From assembly GCF_025666195.1 (NCBI RefSeq), contig NZ_CP102592.1:1-64000 (forward strand): a stretch of 64,000 nucleotides of DNA, given 5' to 3'. The position numbers were made by a program, and so were the translations under genes. A model generated the notes under the pieces. It made no database searches and was not told the origin of the DNA. It saw only the letters and a list, made by a program, of their open reading frames with translations. The stretch is from Xanthomonas sp. CFBP 8443. GTDB taxonomy: Bacteria > Pseudomonadota > Gammaproteobacteria > Xanthomonadales > Xanthomonadaceae. How positions within the stretch are numbered: the stretch's first letter is position 1; every line of letters starts with the position of its first letter. Positions 22,671 through 34,238 of this stretch are shown here, one piece after another.

Positions 22671-23687
22671 CTAGCCCCGTGCGTCGTCGTGTTCCACATG
22701 GTACCGCACCGCTTCGGCCACTTCGTTTTTCGAGCCGAGGAACACCGGCACGCGCTGGTGCAGTTGCTCGGGCTGCAGGTCGAGAATGCGCGCGCGGCCG
22801 GTGCTGGCGGCGCCGCCGGCCTGTTCGACCAGCAGGCCCATCGGGTTGGCTTCGTACATCAGGCGCAGCTTGCCGGCCTTGCCCGGATCCTTCTTGTCCC
22901 AGGGATAGATGAAGATGCCGCCGCGGGTCAGGATGCGGTGCACGTCGGCGACCATGCTGGCGATCCAGCGCATGTTGAAGTTCTTGCCGCGCGCGCCTTC
23001 GTTGCCGGCGAGCAGGTCGGTGACGTAGCGCTGCATCGGCGCTTCCCAGTGGCGCTGGTTGGACATGTTGATCGCGAACTCGGCGGTGTCCTCGGGGATG
23101 CGCATGTCGGCCTGGGTGAGCAGGAAGCTGCCTTCCTCGCGCTCCAGGGTGAAGGCGTGGGTGCCGTGGCCCAGGGTCAGCACCAGCATCGTGCTGGGGC
23201 CGTAGATGCAGTAGCCGGCGGCGACCTGGGCGGTGCCCGGCTGCAGGAAGTGTTCGTCGCCGGGCTTGTCGGTGCCGGGCGGTGCGCGCAGCACCGAGAA
23301 GATGGTGCCGACGGAGACGTTGACGTCGATGTTGGAGCTGCCGTCCAGCGGATCGAACAGCAGCAGGAAATCGCCGCTGGGATATTTGTCGGGCACCGGC
23401 TGGCTGTGGTCCATTTCCTCCGACGCGCACGCCGCCAGATGCCCGCCCCAGGCGTTGGCTTCGAGCAGGATGTCGTTGCTGAGCACGTCGAGCTTCTTCT
23501 GCGCCTCGCCCTGCACGTTGCCGGTGCCGGCGTCGCCGAGCACGCCGCCCAGGGCGCCCTTGCTGACCGCGATGGAGATGCGCTTGCACGCGCGCGACAC
23601 GATGGTGATGAGCTGGCGCAGTTCCGGGCCGATGCGGCCGGCGTGCTGTTCTTCGATCAGGAAGCGGGTCAGCGAGGTTCGCGACAT
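22671..23687 (-). CDS. fbp: Class I fructose-1,6-bisphosphatase
   Basis: Converts fructose 1,6-bisphosphate to fructose 6-phosphate, the committed step of gluconeogenesis. The 338-residue product has the metal-binding signature [10 protein letters not shown] at 111-120 and a C-terminal family motif [11 protein letters not shown]. Length matches the class I enzyme. Single gene; no operon partner. Confidence 0.97.
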   Translation of the reverse strand: MSRTSLTRFLIEEQHAGRIGPELRQLITIVSRACKRISIAVSKGALGGVLGDAGTGNVQGEAQKKLDVLSNDILLEANAWGGHLAACASEEMDHSQPVPDKYPSGDFLLLFDPLDGSSNIDVNVSVGTIFSVLRAPPGTDKPGDEHFLQPGTAQVAAGYCIYGPSTMLVLTLGHGTHAFTLEREEGSFLLTQADMRIPEDTAEFAINMSNQRHWEAPMQRYVTDLLAGNEGARGKNFNMRWIASMVADVHRILTRGGIFIYPWDKKDPGKAGKLRLMYEANPMGLLVEQAGGAASTGRARILDLQPEQLHQRVPVFLGSKNEVAEAVRYHVEHDDARG

Positions 23688-23892
23688 GGGCGCAGGCAGC
23701 CTTTCGTGGGGAAGATGCGCCTATTGTCGCGGCTGTTGCGTGAGATTTCGATTAGCGGGCGGGCGATGGCGTCACCCTGTCGCAGCGAAAGTGTGCTGGC
23801 GGAAGATGGCGTGTGCTGGTGGTGCCATGCGTCGGGGCTGAAGCCCCTCCCACAAAAAGTCGGGCTTGCGCGGATTCGCGTGCGCATCGCAC

Positions 23893-23925
23893 AAAAAAAG
23901 CCGGAAGCGCTTGCGCTTCCGGCTT
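23893..23925 (-). terminator. Rho-independent terminator of tyrB
   Basis: Perfect hairpin AAGCCGGAAGCGC/GCGCTTCCGGCTT followed, on the minus strand, by a run of T residues. It sits just past the aminotransferase stop. Confidence 0.9.
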
Positions 23926-23947
23926 CGTACTGCAGCAGCGTGGCGGA

Positions 23948-25150
23948 TCAGCCCTTGTGCACGGCGGCCACGGCCTGGGTCACGTAGTCCAGGTTGTTCT
24001 GGCTCAGCGCGGCCACGCAGATGCGGCCGGTGCCGACCGCGTAGATGCCGAACTCGTCGCGCAGCCGGTCCACCTGCGCCTTGCTCAGGCCCGAGTACGA
24101 GAACATGCCGGCCTGCTGCTGGATGAAGCCAAACTCCGGCGCGCCGAGGGCGGCCAGCTTCTGCACCATGCCGGCGCGCAGCGCGTGGATGCGCTCGCGC
24201 ATCTCGGTCAGTTCCTGCTCCCACATCGCGCGCAGCTCGGGGCTGTTGAGCACCCCGGCCACCAGCGCGGCGCCGTGCGTGGACGGGCTGGAGTAGATGG
24301 TGCGGATGATGCGCTTGACCTGCGACTGCACCGCCTTGCTCTCGGCCGCGGTGGCCGAGACCACCGACAGCGCGCCGACGCGCTCGCCATACAGCGAGAA
24401 CGACTTGGAGTACGAGCTGGCGACCACGTAGCTGTCCACGCCGGCCTCGGCCAGCAGGCGCACCGCGTAGGCGTCCTCGTCGATGCCCTTGTCGAAGCCC
24501 TGGTAGGCGATGTCGACGAACGGGAACAGGTTGCGTTCCTTCAGCAGCGCGGCGACGGTGCGCCACTGTTCCTGGGTCAGGTCGGCGCCGGTCGGGTTGT
24601 GGCAGCAGGCGTGCAGCAGCACCACGGTGCCCGGCTCGAGCTTGTTCAGGTCGGCGAGCATGCCGTCGAAGTTCAGGCCGTGCGTGGCCGCGTCGAAATA
24701 GGTGTACTCGACCACGTCGAAGCCGGCGGCCGAGAACACCGCGCGGTGGTTCTCCCAGCTCGGATTGCTGATGGCGATGGTCGAGGTGGACAGCAGCTTC
24801 TTCAGCAGGTCCGCGCCCACGCGCAGCGCGCCGCTGCCGCCGATGGTCTGCGAGGTGGCGACGCGGCCGGCGGCCAGCAGCGGCGAGTCGGCGCCGAACA
24901 GCAGTTTCTGCGTGGCCAGGTCGTACGCCGGCAGGCCGTCGATCGGCAGGTAGCCGCGCGGCTTGGCGTCCTGCGCCAGCTGCCGCTCGATCTGCTGGAC
25001 GGCGCGCAGCAGCGGGATGCGGCCGCTCTCGTCGTAATAGATGCCCACGCCCAGGTTGACCTTGGTCGGGCGCGAATCGGCGTTGTAGGCCTCGGTCAGG
25101 CCCAGGATCGGGTCGCCTGGGACCTGTTCCACGTTTGCAAAGAAGGACAC
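23948..25150 (-). CDS. tyrB: Aromatic amino acid (tyrosine) aminotransferase
   Basis: A 400-residue class I PLP-dependent aminotransferase closest in wording to TyrB: GDPILGLTEAYN and VNLGVGIYYDESGRIP near the N-terminus. The cofactor lysine lies in SSYSKSFSLYGERVG near residue 248, and CCHNPTGADLT near 180 is the usual cofactor-binding region. The start is a GTG at 25150 (VSFFANVEQVPGD); a longer ATG frame to 25216 adds a low-complexity extension. It catalyses the last step of Tyr and Phe synthesis and can also act on aspartate. Confidence 0.92.
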   Translation of the reverse strand: MSFFANVEQVPGDPILGLTEAYNADSRPTKVNLGVGIYYDESGRIPLLRAVQQIERQLAQDAKPRGYLPIDGLPAYDLATQKLLFGADSPLLAAGRVATSQTIGGSGALRVGADLLKKLLSTSTIAISNPSWENHRAVFSAAGFDVVEYTYFDAATHGLNFDGMLADLNKLEPGTVVLLHACCHNPTGADLTQEQWRTVAALLKERNLFPFVDIAYQGFDKGIDEDAYAVRLLAEAGVDSYVVASSYSKSFSLYGERVGALSVVSATAAESKAVQSQVKRIIRTIYSSPSTHGAALVAGVLNSPELRAMWEQELTEMRERIHALRAGMVQKLAALGAPEFGFIQQQAGMFSYSGLSKAQVDRLRDEFGIYAVGTGRICVAALSQNNLDYVTQAVAAVHKG

Positions 25151-25302
25151 GGCGGTACTCGTTCGTTGGCGAAGGGTGGGGGGCCGGGAGGAACCGGAGC
25201 CGGCGCGGTCAAACACCCCATCCTAACAAACGCAGGCCTTGCGTGGCGGGGCTTTGCGCCGCGCGGCGTGCGGCGCGGCGGCGCATGCGCGATGATGGCC
25301 GC

Positions 25303-27429
25303 ATGCCCAATCGCCATCCCCTCGCCCTGCTCTGCGGCCTCTGCGCCCTGGGGCTGTCGCCCGTCGTCCGCGCTGCCGAGGCCGACGCCGATCCCGCCAC
25401 CTTGCCGGTCGTGCAGGTCCAGGCCGCGCGGGTCGGCGGCGTGGACGATTTCGACCTGCCGGCCTCGTTGACCTCGATCGGCTTGGGCGACAGCGACCGC
25501 ACCGGCGTGCAGGTGTCCGAGGCCCTGTCCGGCGTGCCCGGGCTGCTGGCGCGCGACCGCCAGAACTACGCGCAGGACACCCAGCTGTCGATCCGCGGAT
25601 TCGGCGCGCGCTCGGCGTTCGGCGTGCGCGGCGTGCGCCTGCTGCTGGACGGCATCCCGGCGACGATGCCGGACGGCCAGGGCCAGCTGTCGCACTTCAA
25701 CCTGCTGGGCGCCGAGCGCATCGAGGTGCTGCGCGGCCCGTTCTCGGCGCTGTACGGCAATTCCTCGGGCGGTGTGGTGCAGCTGTGGAGCGGCGACGGC
25801 CAGCCGGACGATCCGTGGCGGCTGCGCAGCACCGTCGGCAGCAACGGCACGTTCAGCACCGGTGCGCAGCTGCAGGGCCAGCAAGGCAACGTGCACTACA
25901 ACGTCGCCGCCACCCACTTCCGCACCGACGGCTACCGCGACCACAGCCAGGCGCGGCGCGAATCGATCAACGCCAAGTTCGGCTTCGACCTGGCCCCGGG
26001 GCGGCGCCTGGACCTGGTGCTGAACTACCTGGACGCGCCGTGGGCGCAGGATCCGCTGGGCCTGACCCGCGCCCAGTTCGATGCCGATCCGCAGCAGGCC
26101 ACGGCCGTGGCGACCCAGTTCGATACGCGCAAGTCCACGCGCCAGGCGCAGGCCGGGGCGATCTTCACCCAGCAGGTGGACCAGCAGACCTGGCGGCTGA
26201 TGGGCTACGCCGGGCGCCGCGACGTGCAGCAGTACCTGGCGGTGCCGGTGGCGGTGCAGGCCAATCCGCTGCACGCCGGCGGGCTGATCGACCTGGATGG
26301 CGACTACGGCGGCATCGATGCGCGCTGGGCCTGGCAGGGCGAACTGGGCGGGCGGCCGTTCCAGTTCACCGTCGGCGCCAACGCCGACCGCCAGAAGCAG
26401 CACCGTACCGGCTACGAGAACTTCGTCGGCAGCACGCTGGGGGTGAAGGGACGGCTGCGCCGCGACCAGGAAGATCAGGTGCAGAACGTGGACCAGTTCG
26501 CGCAGGCCTGGTGGCAGTTCGGCGCGCGCTGGTCGCTGCTGGCCGGGCTGCGCCACAGCCAGGTGCGGTTCCGCTCGGACGATGACTACGTCGTCGGCCG
26601 CAATCCCGACGACAGCGGCCGCACCGACTACTCGGCGACCACGCCGGTGGCCGGGGTGGTGTTCCGCGCCAGCGACGACCTGCGCTTCTACGCCTCGGCC
26701 GGCCGCGGCTTCGAGACGCCGACCTTCAACGAACTGGGCTACCGCAACGACGGCGGCGCCGGCCTGGCGCTGGACCTGTCCGCGGCCAGGAGCGAAAACA
26801 TGGAACTCGGCATGAAATGGCGCGACCAGGCCGGTGCGGCCTGGGAAGCGGCGCTGTTCCGCGCCAACACCGACGACGAACTGGCGGTGGCCAGCAACAC
26901 CAACGGCCGCAGCACCTACCGCAACATCGGCCGCACCCGCCGCCAGGGCGCCGAAGCCAGCTACCTGCTGCCGCTGGGCGATACCGCGCAGTTGCAGCTG
27001 TCCTACACCTGGCTGCAGGCGACCGTGCGCCAGGCTTACCTGACCTGCGCCAGCAGCGGCTGCGCCACGCCGACCGCGGTGGTGGCGGCCGGTGCGCGTC
27101 TGCCCGGCGTACCGCGCCAGCAGTTGTTCGCGCGCTGGCAGTGGCAGCCGCGGGTGTGGCAGTTCGCGGTCGAAGGCGTGGCCGCCGGCGACACCGTGGC
27201 CAACGACCTGGCCACCGCGACCGCCCCCGGCTACGCGCTGCTGAACCTGGAAGCCTCGCGCCGCTGGAACACCGCGCACGGCGTGCTGCGCACCTTCGCG
27301 CGCATCGACAACGCGCTCGATCACGCCTACATCGGCTCGGTCATCGTCAACGACGGCAATGGCCGCTACTACGAGCCGGGTCCGGACCGCGGCTATACCG
27401 TCGGCGTGCAATGGGATTTCGCACACTGA
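25303..27429 (+). CDS. TonB-dependent outer-membrane receptor
   Basis: A 708-residue receptor with a Sec signal peptide (ending VVRAAEA near 28), a plug domain with LSIRGFGARSAFGVRG and IEVLRGPFSALYGNSSGG, and a beta-barrel ending in the aromatic GVQWDFAH. It depends on the TonB system at 10 kb. Ligand is not evident; it resembles the siderophore/iron-citrate branch. It is divergent from tyrB and followed 73 bases later by a small secreted protein. The ATG at 25303 starts the signal; upstream in-frame codons are not used. Confidence 0.93.
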   Translation: MPNRHPLALLCGLCALGLSPVVRAAEADADPATLPVVQVQAARVGGVDDFDLPASLTSIGLGDSDRTGVQVSEALSGVPGLLARDRQNYAQDTQLSIRGFGARSAFGVRGVRLLLDGIPATMPDGQGQLSHFNLLGAERIEVLRGPFSALYGNSSGGVVQLWSGDGQPDDPWRLRSTVGSNGTFSTGAQLQGQQGNVHYNVAATHFRTDGYRDHSQARRESINAKFGFDLAPGRRLDLVLNYLDAPWAQDPLGLTRAQFDADPQQATAVATQFDTRKSTRQAQAGAIFTQQVDQQTWRLMGYAGRRDVQQYLAVPVAVQANPLHAGGLIDLDGDYGGIDARWAWQGELGGRPFQFTVGANADRQKQHRTGYENFVGSTLGVKGRLRRDQEDQVQNVDQFAQAWWQFGARWSLLAGLRHSQVRFRSDDDYVVGRNPDDSGRTDYSATTPVAGVVFRASDDLRFYASAGRGFETPTFNELGYRNDGGAGLALDLSAARSENMELGMKWRDQAGAAWEAALFRANTDDELAVASNTNGRSTYRNIGRTRRQGAEASYLLPLGDTAQLQLSYTWLQATVRQAYLTCASSGCATPTAVVAAGARLPGVPRQQLFARWQWQPRVWQFAVEGVAAGDTVANDLATATAPGYALLNLEASRRWNTAHGVLRTFARIDNALDHAYIGSVIVNDGNGRYYEPGPDRGYTVGVQWDFAH

Positions 27430-27502
27430 GATTGCCGTCGCACCAGCGGCCGCGCGGTTCGCCCGACGCGCGGCCACCCTCGCCCACTCTCCGGGTTCGC
27501 CG

Positions 27503-27838
27503 ATGAAAACCGCACTGTTCCTGCTCCTCGCCGCTAGCACGCCGGCCACCGCGCTTGCCGCCTCGGTCACCGGCACGCTGGTCGCCGGTGGCGGCATCGA
27601 CGACATGCGCATCGTCGTGCGCGCCGCCGATGGCCAGAACGTGGAAGCGTACTGCGCGGCCCGCTGCGGCGACTGGTTCGTCGCCGCGCCCGAGAGCGAT
27701 ATGTTCGTGCTGAAGAAGGCGGTCGAGGGCAAGCGGGTCGCGCTGGACTACGCCAGCGAAGCCAACGGCGAGCGCATCGCCGGCCCGGGCCCCGACGACC
27801 AACTGCTGTTCGTGAAGCGCGTGCGGCTTCTGCCTTAG
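27503..27838 (+). CDS. Small secreted protein downstream of the receptor
   Basis: A 111-residue protein with a Sec signal (MKTALFLLLAASTPATALAA) and a beta-rich mature domain with two cysteines (YCAARCGDW) that may form a disulfide. It follows the TonB-dependent receptor on the same strand, so a periplasmic partner role is possible. Family not recognised. Confidence 0.75.
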   Translation: MKTALFLLLAASTPATALAASVTGTLVAGGGIDDMRIVVRAADGQNVEAYCAARCGDWFVAAPESDMFVLKKAVEGKRVALDYASEANGERIAGPGPDDQLLFVKRVRLLP

Positions 27839-28065
27839 GGACGAATCGGCGCGCGTTCCCGTGCGCAGTGCGGTATGGCGGTCGGTGCCAATTCGCGCTT
27901 TGCGAGCGCCCGCTCCTACGCTGCACGCACAGGTATCGATCGCATCGCGACCGCCGCGCGGCAATGCCATGGGACAACGCAGGCACCGCCGCACGGATCG
28001 TTCGTGGAGGCGCCGTCCGTTCCGTATCGTAGACCCGCGCGCCTCCACGTGTTCGCGGCAGCGGC

Positions 28066-28830
28066 TCAGCTGCGATGGATCGAAATGCCGCCGTCGACCA
28101 GCATCGCGCTGCCGGTCATGAACGAGGCGTCGTCCGAGGCCAGGAACAAGGCCGCGCGCGCGATCTCCTCCGGCTGCGCCAGGCGCTTGAGCGCGTGCAG
28201 CTGCGCGACCTGCGCCAGCGCCTGTGCGCTGTCGTTCATCGCGTGCGCCATCGGCGTCTCGGTGCCGCCCGGCAGCAGCGCGTTCACCCGCAGCGCCTGC
28301 GGGCCGAACTCGGTGGCCAGCGCCTGGGTCAGGCCGATCAGTCCCGCCTTGCTGGCGGCATAGGCGGCGGCGCCGGGGAAGCCGACGGTGTGGCCGACGA
28401 AGCTGGAGGTGAAGATCAGCGCGCCGCCGCCGCGCGCGAGCAAGGCCGGGATCTGGTGCTTGGCGCCATAGAAGGCGGCGCTGAGGTTGGTGTCGATGGC
28501 GTCCTGCCAGTCGCGCGCGTCCAGCGCGGTCGTGGGGGCCAGCGTGCCGAGGGTGCCGGCGTTGTTGAACGCGATGTCCAGCCCGCCGAAGCGCTCCACT
28601 GCCAGCGCCACCAGCGCCTGCGCGTAGGCTTCCTCGCGCACATCCCCGGCCAGGCACGCGGCGCGGCCGCCGGCATCGGCGATCTCGGCGACCAGCGCGT
28701 CCAGCGCCGCGCCACGGCGGGCGCCGGCCACCACGCAGGCGCCCTCGCGTGCGAACAGGAGGGCGGTGGCGCGGCCGATGCCGGAACTCGCGCCGGTCAC
28801 GAGGGCGATCTTGTCAGTCAGGCGGTGCAT
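28066..28830 (-). CDS. SDR family oxidoreductase
   Basis: A 254-residue classical short-chain dehydrogenase. The nucleotide motif TGASSGIG is at 12-19, NNAG at 89-92, and the catalytic Ser-Tyr-Lys as S142/S143, Y157, K161 (AAAYAASK). Arg at 38 and near the cofactor pocket suggests NADP preference. Substrate unknown. A GTGG repeat lies between it and the regulator gene downstream on the map. Confidence 0.93.
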   Translation of the reverse strand: MHRLTDKIALVTGASSGIGRATALLFAREGACVVAGARRGAALDALVAEIADAGGRAACLAGDVREEAYAQALVALAVERFGGLDIAFNNAGTLGTLAPTTALDARDWQDAIDTNLSAAFYGAKHQIPALLARGGGALIFTSSFVGHTVGFPGAAAYAASKAGLIGLTQALATEFGPQALRVNALLPGGTETPMAHAMNDSAQALAQVAQLHALKRLAQPEEIARAALFLASDDASFMTGSAMLVDGGISIHRS

Positions 28831-28957
28831 GCAGGTCTCCAGGTCCAGTCAAAGGAGCCGGGACTATGCGTGGCATGCAAGACGGTCGCTCGCCATGTTC
28901 GGACGCGGCAGCGGTGCGGCGCGCGCAGCGGTCGCGACGGGCGCACCGGTGACGCCT

Positions 28958-28980
28958 GTCGCGACTGAAGTCGCTCCTAC
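28958..28980 (-). repeat. REP-like palindromic element (mixed GTAG head)
   Basis: Reads GTAGGAGCGACTTCAGTCGCGAC on the minus strand: the GTAG head of one class joined to the GCGACT palindrome of the other. Confidence 0.8.
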
Positions 28981-28984
28981 ACAG

Positions 28985-30931
28985 CTAGTTGGAGCGCGCG
29001 CCGAGTCCGAGTCGGCGGTACAGCGTGCTGCGGCTGACGCCGAGCTGGCGCGCGGCGCGGGCGACGTTGCCGCCGCAGGCGTCCAGCGCCTGGCGCATCG
29101 CGCTCAGGGCCAGGCTGTCCAGGTCGGCGGCCTGCACCACCGCGCCCGGGCGCACCCCTGTCCCGGCACCGATCGCTCCGCCCTGCCCCGGCATTGCGCC
29201 GCCGCTGGCCGCGGACAGGCCGCGTCCCGCGCCGGGCAGATAGGCCGGCAAGGCATCGGCGCCGACCTCGGTGCCGGCATCGCTCAGTGCCACCAGCGTG
29301 CGCAGGCAGGCCACCAGCTGGCGCAGGTTGCCCGGCCAGGGATAGGCGCTCAGCGCGGCCAGCGCCGCGTCGCTCAGGCGTCGGCCCTGCCCCACCCGCG
29401 CCCACAGGTCCTGCACCAGTGCGCGGCGGTCGGGGTGCGCGTGCAGTGCTGGGATCTGCACGCTGTGGTGGGCGATGCGGTAGTACAGGTCGGGACGGAA
29501 ACGCTGCTCGGCCATCGCCGCGTCCAGGTCACGATGGGTGGCGCAGATCAGCGCGAAATCCAGCTTCACTGGCTTGCCGCCGCCCAGCGGCAACAGCTCG
29601 CGCTCCTGCAGCACGCGCAGCAGGCGCGGCTGCAGGGCCAGTGGCATGTCGCCGATCTCGTCCAGGAACAGCACGCCGCCGTCGGCCTGGCGCAGCAGCC
29701 CGGGATTGCCGTGCTTGCGCGCGCCGGTGAAGGCGCCGTCCTCGTAGCCGAACAGTTCGGCCTCGATCAGGCCTTCCGGCAGCGCCGCGCAGTTCACCGC
29801 GACGAACGGCTTGCCGGCGCGCGCGCTGCGCCGGTGCAGTTCGCGCGCGAACACTTCCTTGCCGGTGCCGGTCTCGCCCTGCACCAGCACCGGCAGCTGC
29901 GCATCGAGCACGCGCCGCGCGCGTTCCAGCGCCAGCTCCTGCACGGCGTCGAACAGCGGCGCGTCGGCGTGCGGCTGCGCGCGCGTGGCCGCCGACACGG
30001 TGATCGGCGGTTGCTGCGAACGCCGCCGCGGGCGGTCGTCGCCGGCACTGTCGACGCGGCCGTGCAGCGCCCTGCCCTGCAGGTCGAACACGCTGCCCTG
30101 CTGGCGCAGCCGCGACAGCGGTTCTTCGAACAAGGCGTCGTACGGCGCGCGGCCGAGGTCGTGGCGTTCAAGCCCGAACAGGCGCAGGCCGGCGCGGTTG
30201 GCCGCGACCAGCTTGCCGTTGCGGAACGCGAGTAGGCCTTCGCGCGCGGTGCCGAGCAAAGCCGGATCGTGGTGCACGCGCAGCAACTCGCAGCCGGCGA
30301 TGCCGTCGTCGAAATAGCGGTGCTCGATGCTGGCCACCGCCATCCGCGCCAGGCCCAGCGCGTGCATGTGCTGCACGCTGGCGTCGCCGGAGATGTCGAG
30401 TACGCCGGCGAGCTGGCCGTAGGGATCGAAGATCGGTACCGCGGCGCAGCTGAGGATCTGGTGCGGCGCGAAGTAGTGCTCGCCGCCGTGAACTTCCACC
30501 GACCGGCTCTCGACGATGGCGGTGCCGATCGCATTGGTGCCGACCTGGGTTTCGCTCCAGCACGCGCCCGGCATCAGCGCCACGCGCCCCGCTTTGTCGA
30601 GGAAGCCCGGGCTGCCTTCGGCGTCGAGGATCCAGCCGGCCTCGTCGGTCAGCAGCACGATGCTGCCGGTGGCGGCGGCATCCCCAGCCAGGCCTTCCAG
30701 CTCGGCGCGAGCCAGCCGCCACAGGCGCTCGTGCGCCTCGCGCAATTCGCGCAGGCGCGGCGCGCTGACCGGCTCGATCGGCGGCGTGCGCTGCGCGGTC
30801 AGGCCCAGGCGCTGGCAGCGCTGCCACGACTGCAGGATGGTGTCCGGCACCTGGCCGGTCGGGGCGCCGCCGCGCTCGAAGAACATCCGGCGTGCGTGGC
30901 CGAGCTGGTGGTGCGATTGCGGGTGCGCCAT
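28985..30931 (-). CDS. Sigma-54-dependent activator (AcoR-like)
   Basis: A 648-residue transcription activator. A GAF-type sensor domain fills about 50-210, a PAS-like region follows, then the AAA+ sigma-54 interaction domain with Walker A GETGTGKE, the sigma-54 contact GAFTGA and Walker [12 protein letters not shown], then a C-terminal Fis-type HTH ([19 protein letters not shown]). This layout matches AcoR/activators of acetoin and aldehyde/alcohol genes. It is divergent from an aldehyde dehydrogenase that has a sigma-54 promoter, and a perfect palindrome lies just upstream of its own start, so it probably controls that gene. The start at 30931 is preferred over a longer frame to 31006 that would run across the palindrome. 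Confidence 0.93.
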   Translation of the reverse strand: MAHPQSHHQLGHARRMFFERGGAPTGQVPDTILQSWQRCQRLGLTAQRTPPIEPVSAPRLRELREAHERLWRLARAELEGLAGDAAATGSIVLLTDEAGWILDAEGSPGFLDKAGRVALMPGACWSETQVGTNAIGTAIVESRSVEVHGGEHYFAPHQILSCAAVPIFDPYGQLAGVLDISGDASVQHMHALGLARMAVASIEHRYFDDGIAGCELLRVHHDPALLGTAREGLLAFRNGKLVAANRAGLRLFGLERHDLGRAPYDALFEEPLSRLRQQGSVFDLQGRALHGRVDSAGDDRPRRRSQQPPITVSAATRAQPHADAPLFDAVQELALERARRVLDAQLPVLVQGETGTGKEVFARELHRRSARAGKPFVAVNCAALPEGLIEAELFGYEDGAFTGARKHGNPGLLRQADGGVLFLDEIGDMPLALQPRLLRVLQERELLPLGGGKPVKLDFALICATHRDLDAAMAEQRFRPDLYYRIAHHSVQIPALHAHPDRRALVQDLWARVGQGRRLSDAALAALSAYPWPGNLRQLVACLRTLVALSDAGTEVGADALPAYLPGAGRGLSAASGGAMPGQGGAIGAGTGVRPGAVVQAADLDSLALSAMRQALDACGGNVARAARQLGVSRSTLYRRLGLGARSN

Positions 30932-30941
30932 GGCGGCTCCA

Positions 30942-30960
30942 CTGTCGCAAATTGCGACAG
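30942..30960. promoter_or_regulatory. Perfect 19-base palindrome, likely activator-binding site
   Basis: CTGTCGCAA-A-TTGCGACAG. It lies 11 bases upstream of the regulator start and 141 bases upstream of the sigma-54 promoter of the aldehyde dehydrogenase, a normal distance for an upstream activating site. A weaker second palindrome (GGTGTTCCGATAAACACC) lies at 30972-30989. Binding by the adjacent activator is inferred. Confidence 0.75.
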
Positions 30961-31100
30961 GTGTTGAGACGGGTGTTCCGATAAACACCACATCCGTCGC
31001 CCGCACGCAATCGGCGCGCGTGATGCGTTGCAGCAGGAACCGGGCGGGCGCGCCGATCCGCCGCGGCGCGAGCGCATGACGCGGCGCAGCAACGAAAACC

Positions 31101-31116
31101 TGGCATCGCTCTTGCG
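31101..31116 (+). promoter_or_regulatory. Sigma-54 (-24/-12) promoter of aldehyde dehydrogenase
   Basis: TGGCAT-CGCTC-TTGC matches the -24/-12 consensus TGGCAC-N5-TTGC with correct spacing, 60 bases upstream of the aldehyde dehydrogenase start and downstream of the activator palindrome. Confidence 0.8.
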
Positions 31117-31175
31117 GTTACCGCCTACCCGGATGGGCATGTCCCGTTCCTTTCCCACTGCCGCAGGAGTCACCG

Positions 31176-32705
<1,530 letters not shown>

Positions 32706-32849
32706 GTGCTGTCGCGACGTGCGCGGCGCGGGAGCATTGGGACTGCCGGCCTCGGCAGTACCAACGCGTCTCCAGCGCGTCCGCCGGCGCCGGTCGGCGC
32801 GCGGCGGGTCCTGCATGCGCAGACGACCCGCGCGCCAGCGATGAACGGC

Positions 32850-34172
32850 CTAGACCGACATCGCGCGCGTCGTTTCGCGCACGGGTTCCGGCTCGACCGC
32901 GACGGGCAGATCCTGGCGCAGCTTCTGCGTGGATTGCTCGAGGGTCTGCTGCGTGGCCTGGTCGCGATCGACGAAGGCGCGGCGGTGCGCGGGATCGTCC
33001 AGCTTGCCTTCCACCGCAATGAGGCCGTTGCCGTTGTTGCTGGCGACCACATGATCGATGCGCGTCATCCCGCTGATGCTGGCATCGTGCGTCAGTGCGC
33101 CCGCCGCTCGCTCGAGTTCGGCGCGGTCCTTGAATCCGCCCGAGGGCCCGAGTTTCTCCAGCGCCGCGACGGACTGCTGGTACATCGGGTTCTGCGGATG
33201 GGTCTTGTCCGACAGCAGCGGCGGGCGCGCCGCATCGGCCGGTTCGGCGGCGGCAGCGCCGGGACGCTGTACCTGCGCCTCCCGGAGCGCCGTGAGCGTG
33301 TCCTTGCCGGCGATGCCATCGACATCCAGATGATGATCACGCTGGAACGCCTCGACCGCGTGCTTGGTGCGGTCGCCGAACTTGCCGTCGGTGCCCAAGG
33401 CCTTGCCATCGGCATCGGTGTAGCCCAACTGGTTGAGGCGCTCCTGCAGCGCTTTCACCTCCGGGCCATGCTCCTCCTTGCGCAGGACGCCATCGGCCAT
33501 TGGCGCGGCGCTCGCCACGCTTGCCCCGCTCGGCGCGGCCACCGTGCGCCCATTGCCCGAGATATCGCTCACCCTGGCCGCAGCGGTGAGATTGGGCGAG
33601 GCCTGCTGCGGTCGGTGGTCGGTGGTGATCGCGCCGCTGTCCATGTCGCGGATGTAGCGGTCGGCCTGCGGCAGGTAGCTGGTGTTGATGTCCACATGCA
33701 CGTGCTTGCCGAAGGCCTTGGGATTGCCGTTGTTGAAGCCGCCCTGGATCCCCACAGATTGCCCGTATTCGATCCGGTCGCCGGCTTCGAGCTGGGTATT
33801 GCGCAGATCCAGATGCCGGTATTGGGCGATCATCTCGCGGCTGGGATCGTTGGCCGGCTTGTCGTAGATCTGCACGATGCCGTCGCTGGGATCGACCCTG
33901 CCGATGTAGCCGCTGGCGATGGCCGGTACCGGGACGGCGCTGGCGTTGCCGGCCTGCAGCACGAAATCCTTGGAAACGTAATGGTCGCCGTCGCGCGAGA
34001 CGGTCGCCGCGCCGTTGTAGTTGCCAAGCAGTTCCTCGCGCTCGCCATTGACCGTGGCGTAGACGCGGCCGCGCTCGTTGCCGCGGGTGGGATGATGGCG
34101 CTCGAGATCCTGGTAGTCGTGAGCCGCCTGCACGCCGTTTCCTACCGACTCGACGATTGTGTATCTGGGCAT
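32850..34172 (-). CDS. Predicted type IV secretion effector (X-Tfe) with peptidoglycan-hydrolase-like and XVIPCD domains
   Basis: A 440-residue protein with three parts. Residues about 60-165 look like an M23-type metallopeptidase fold: PVPAIASGYIGRVD, YRHLDL with H120, and the HxH motif KHVHVD (H157, H159); the first metal pair appears as H64/D69, slightly off the usual HxxxD spacing. Residues about 233-298 are a peptidoglycan-binding (PGB_1) domain with GPEVKALQERLNQLGY. Residues about 322-418 match the Xanthomonadales VirD4-interacting domain (XVIPCD): HPQNPMYQQSV, MTRIDHVVAS, EGKLDDPAHRRAFVD. Known: such proteins are delivered by the antibacterial type IV system into rival cells. There is no Sec signal, as expected. 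The immunity gene lies 66 bases upstream on the same strand. Confidence 0.88.
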   Translation of the reverse strand: MPRYTIVESVGNGVQAAHDYQDLERHHPTRGNERGRVYATVNGEREELLGNYNGAATVSRDGDHYVSKDFVLQAGNASAVPVPAIASGYIGRVDPSDGIVQIYDKPANDPSREMIAQYRHLDLRNTQLEAGDRIEYGQSVGIQGGFNNGNPKAFGKHVHVDINTSYLPQADRYIRDMDSGAITTDHRPQQASPNLTAAARVSDISGNGRTVAAPSGASVASAAPMADGVLRKEEHGPEVKALQERLNQLGYTDADGKALGTDGKFGDRTKHAVEAFQRDHHLDVDGIAGKDTLTALREAQVQRPGAAAAEPADAARPPLLSDKTHPQNPMYQQSVAALEKLGPSGGFKDRAELERAAGALTHDASISGMTRIDHVVASNNGNGLIAVEGKLDDPAHRRAFVDRDQATQQTLEQSTQKLRQDLPVAVEPEPVRETTRAMSV

Positions 34173-34238
34173 CGTACTTCTCCTTTGTCGATGGTCTTGC
34201 CTGTCGCCGTACCCGCAATGTGGCGGGTACCACGCCGA

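Noticed and set aside
25096..27732. 878-codon minus-strand open frame opposite the TonB-dependent receptor
   Set aside because: Shadow of a well-supported receptor gene; low-complexity composition and no motif.
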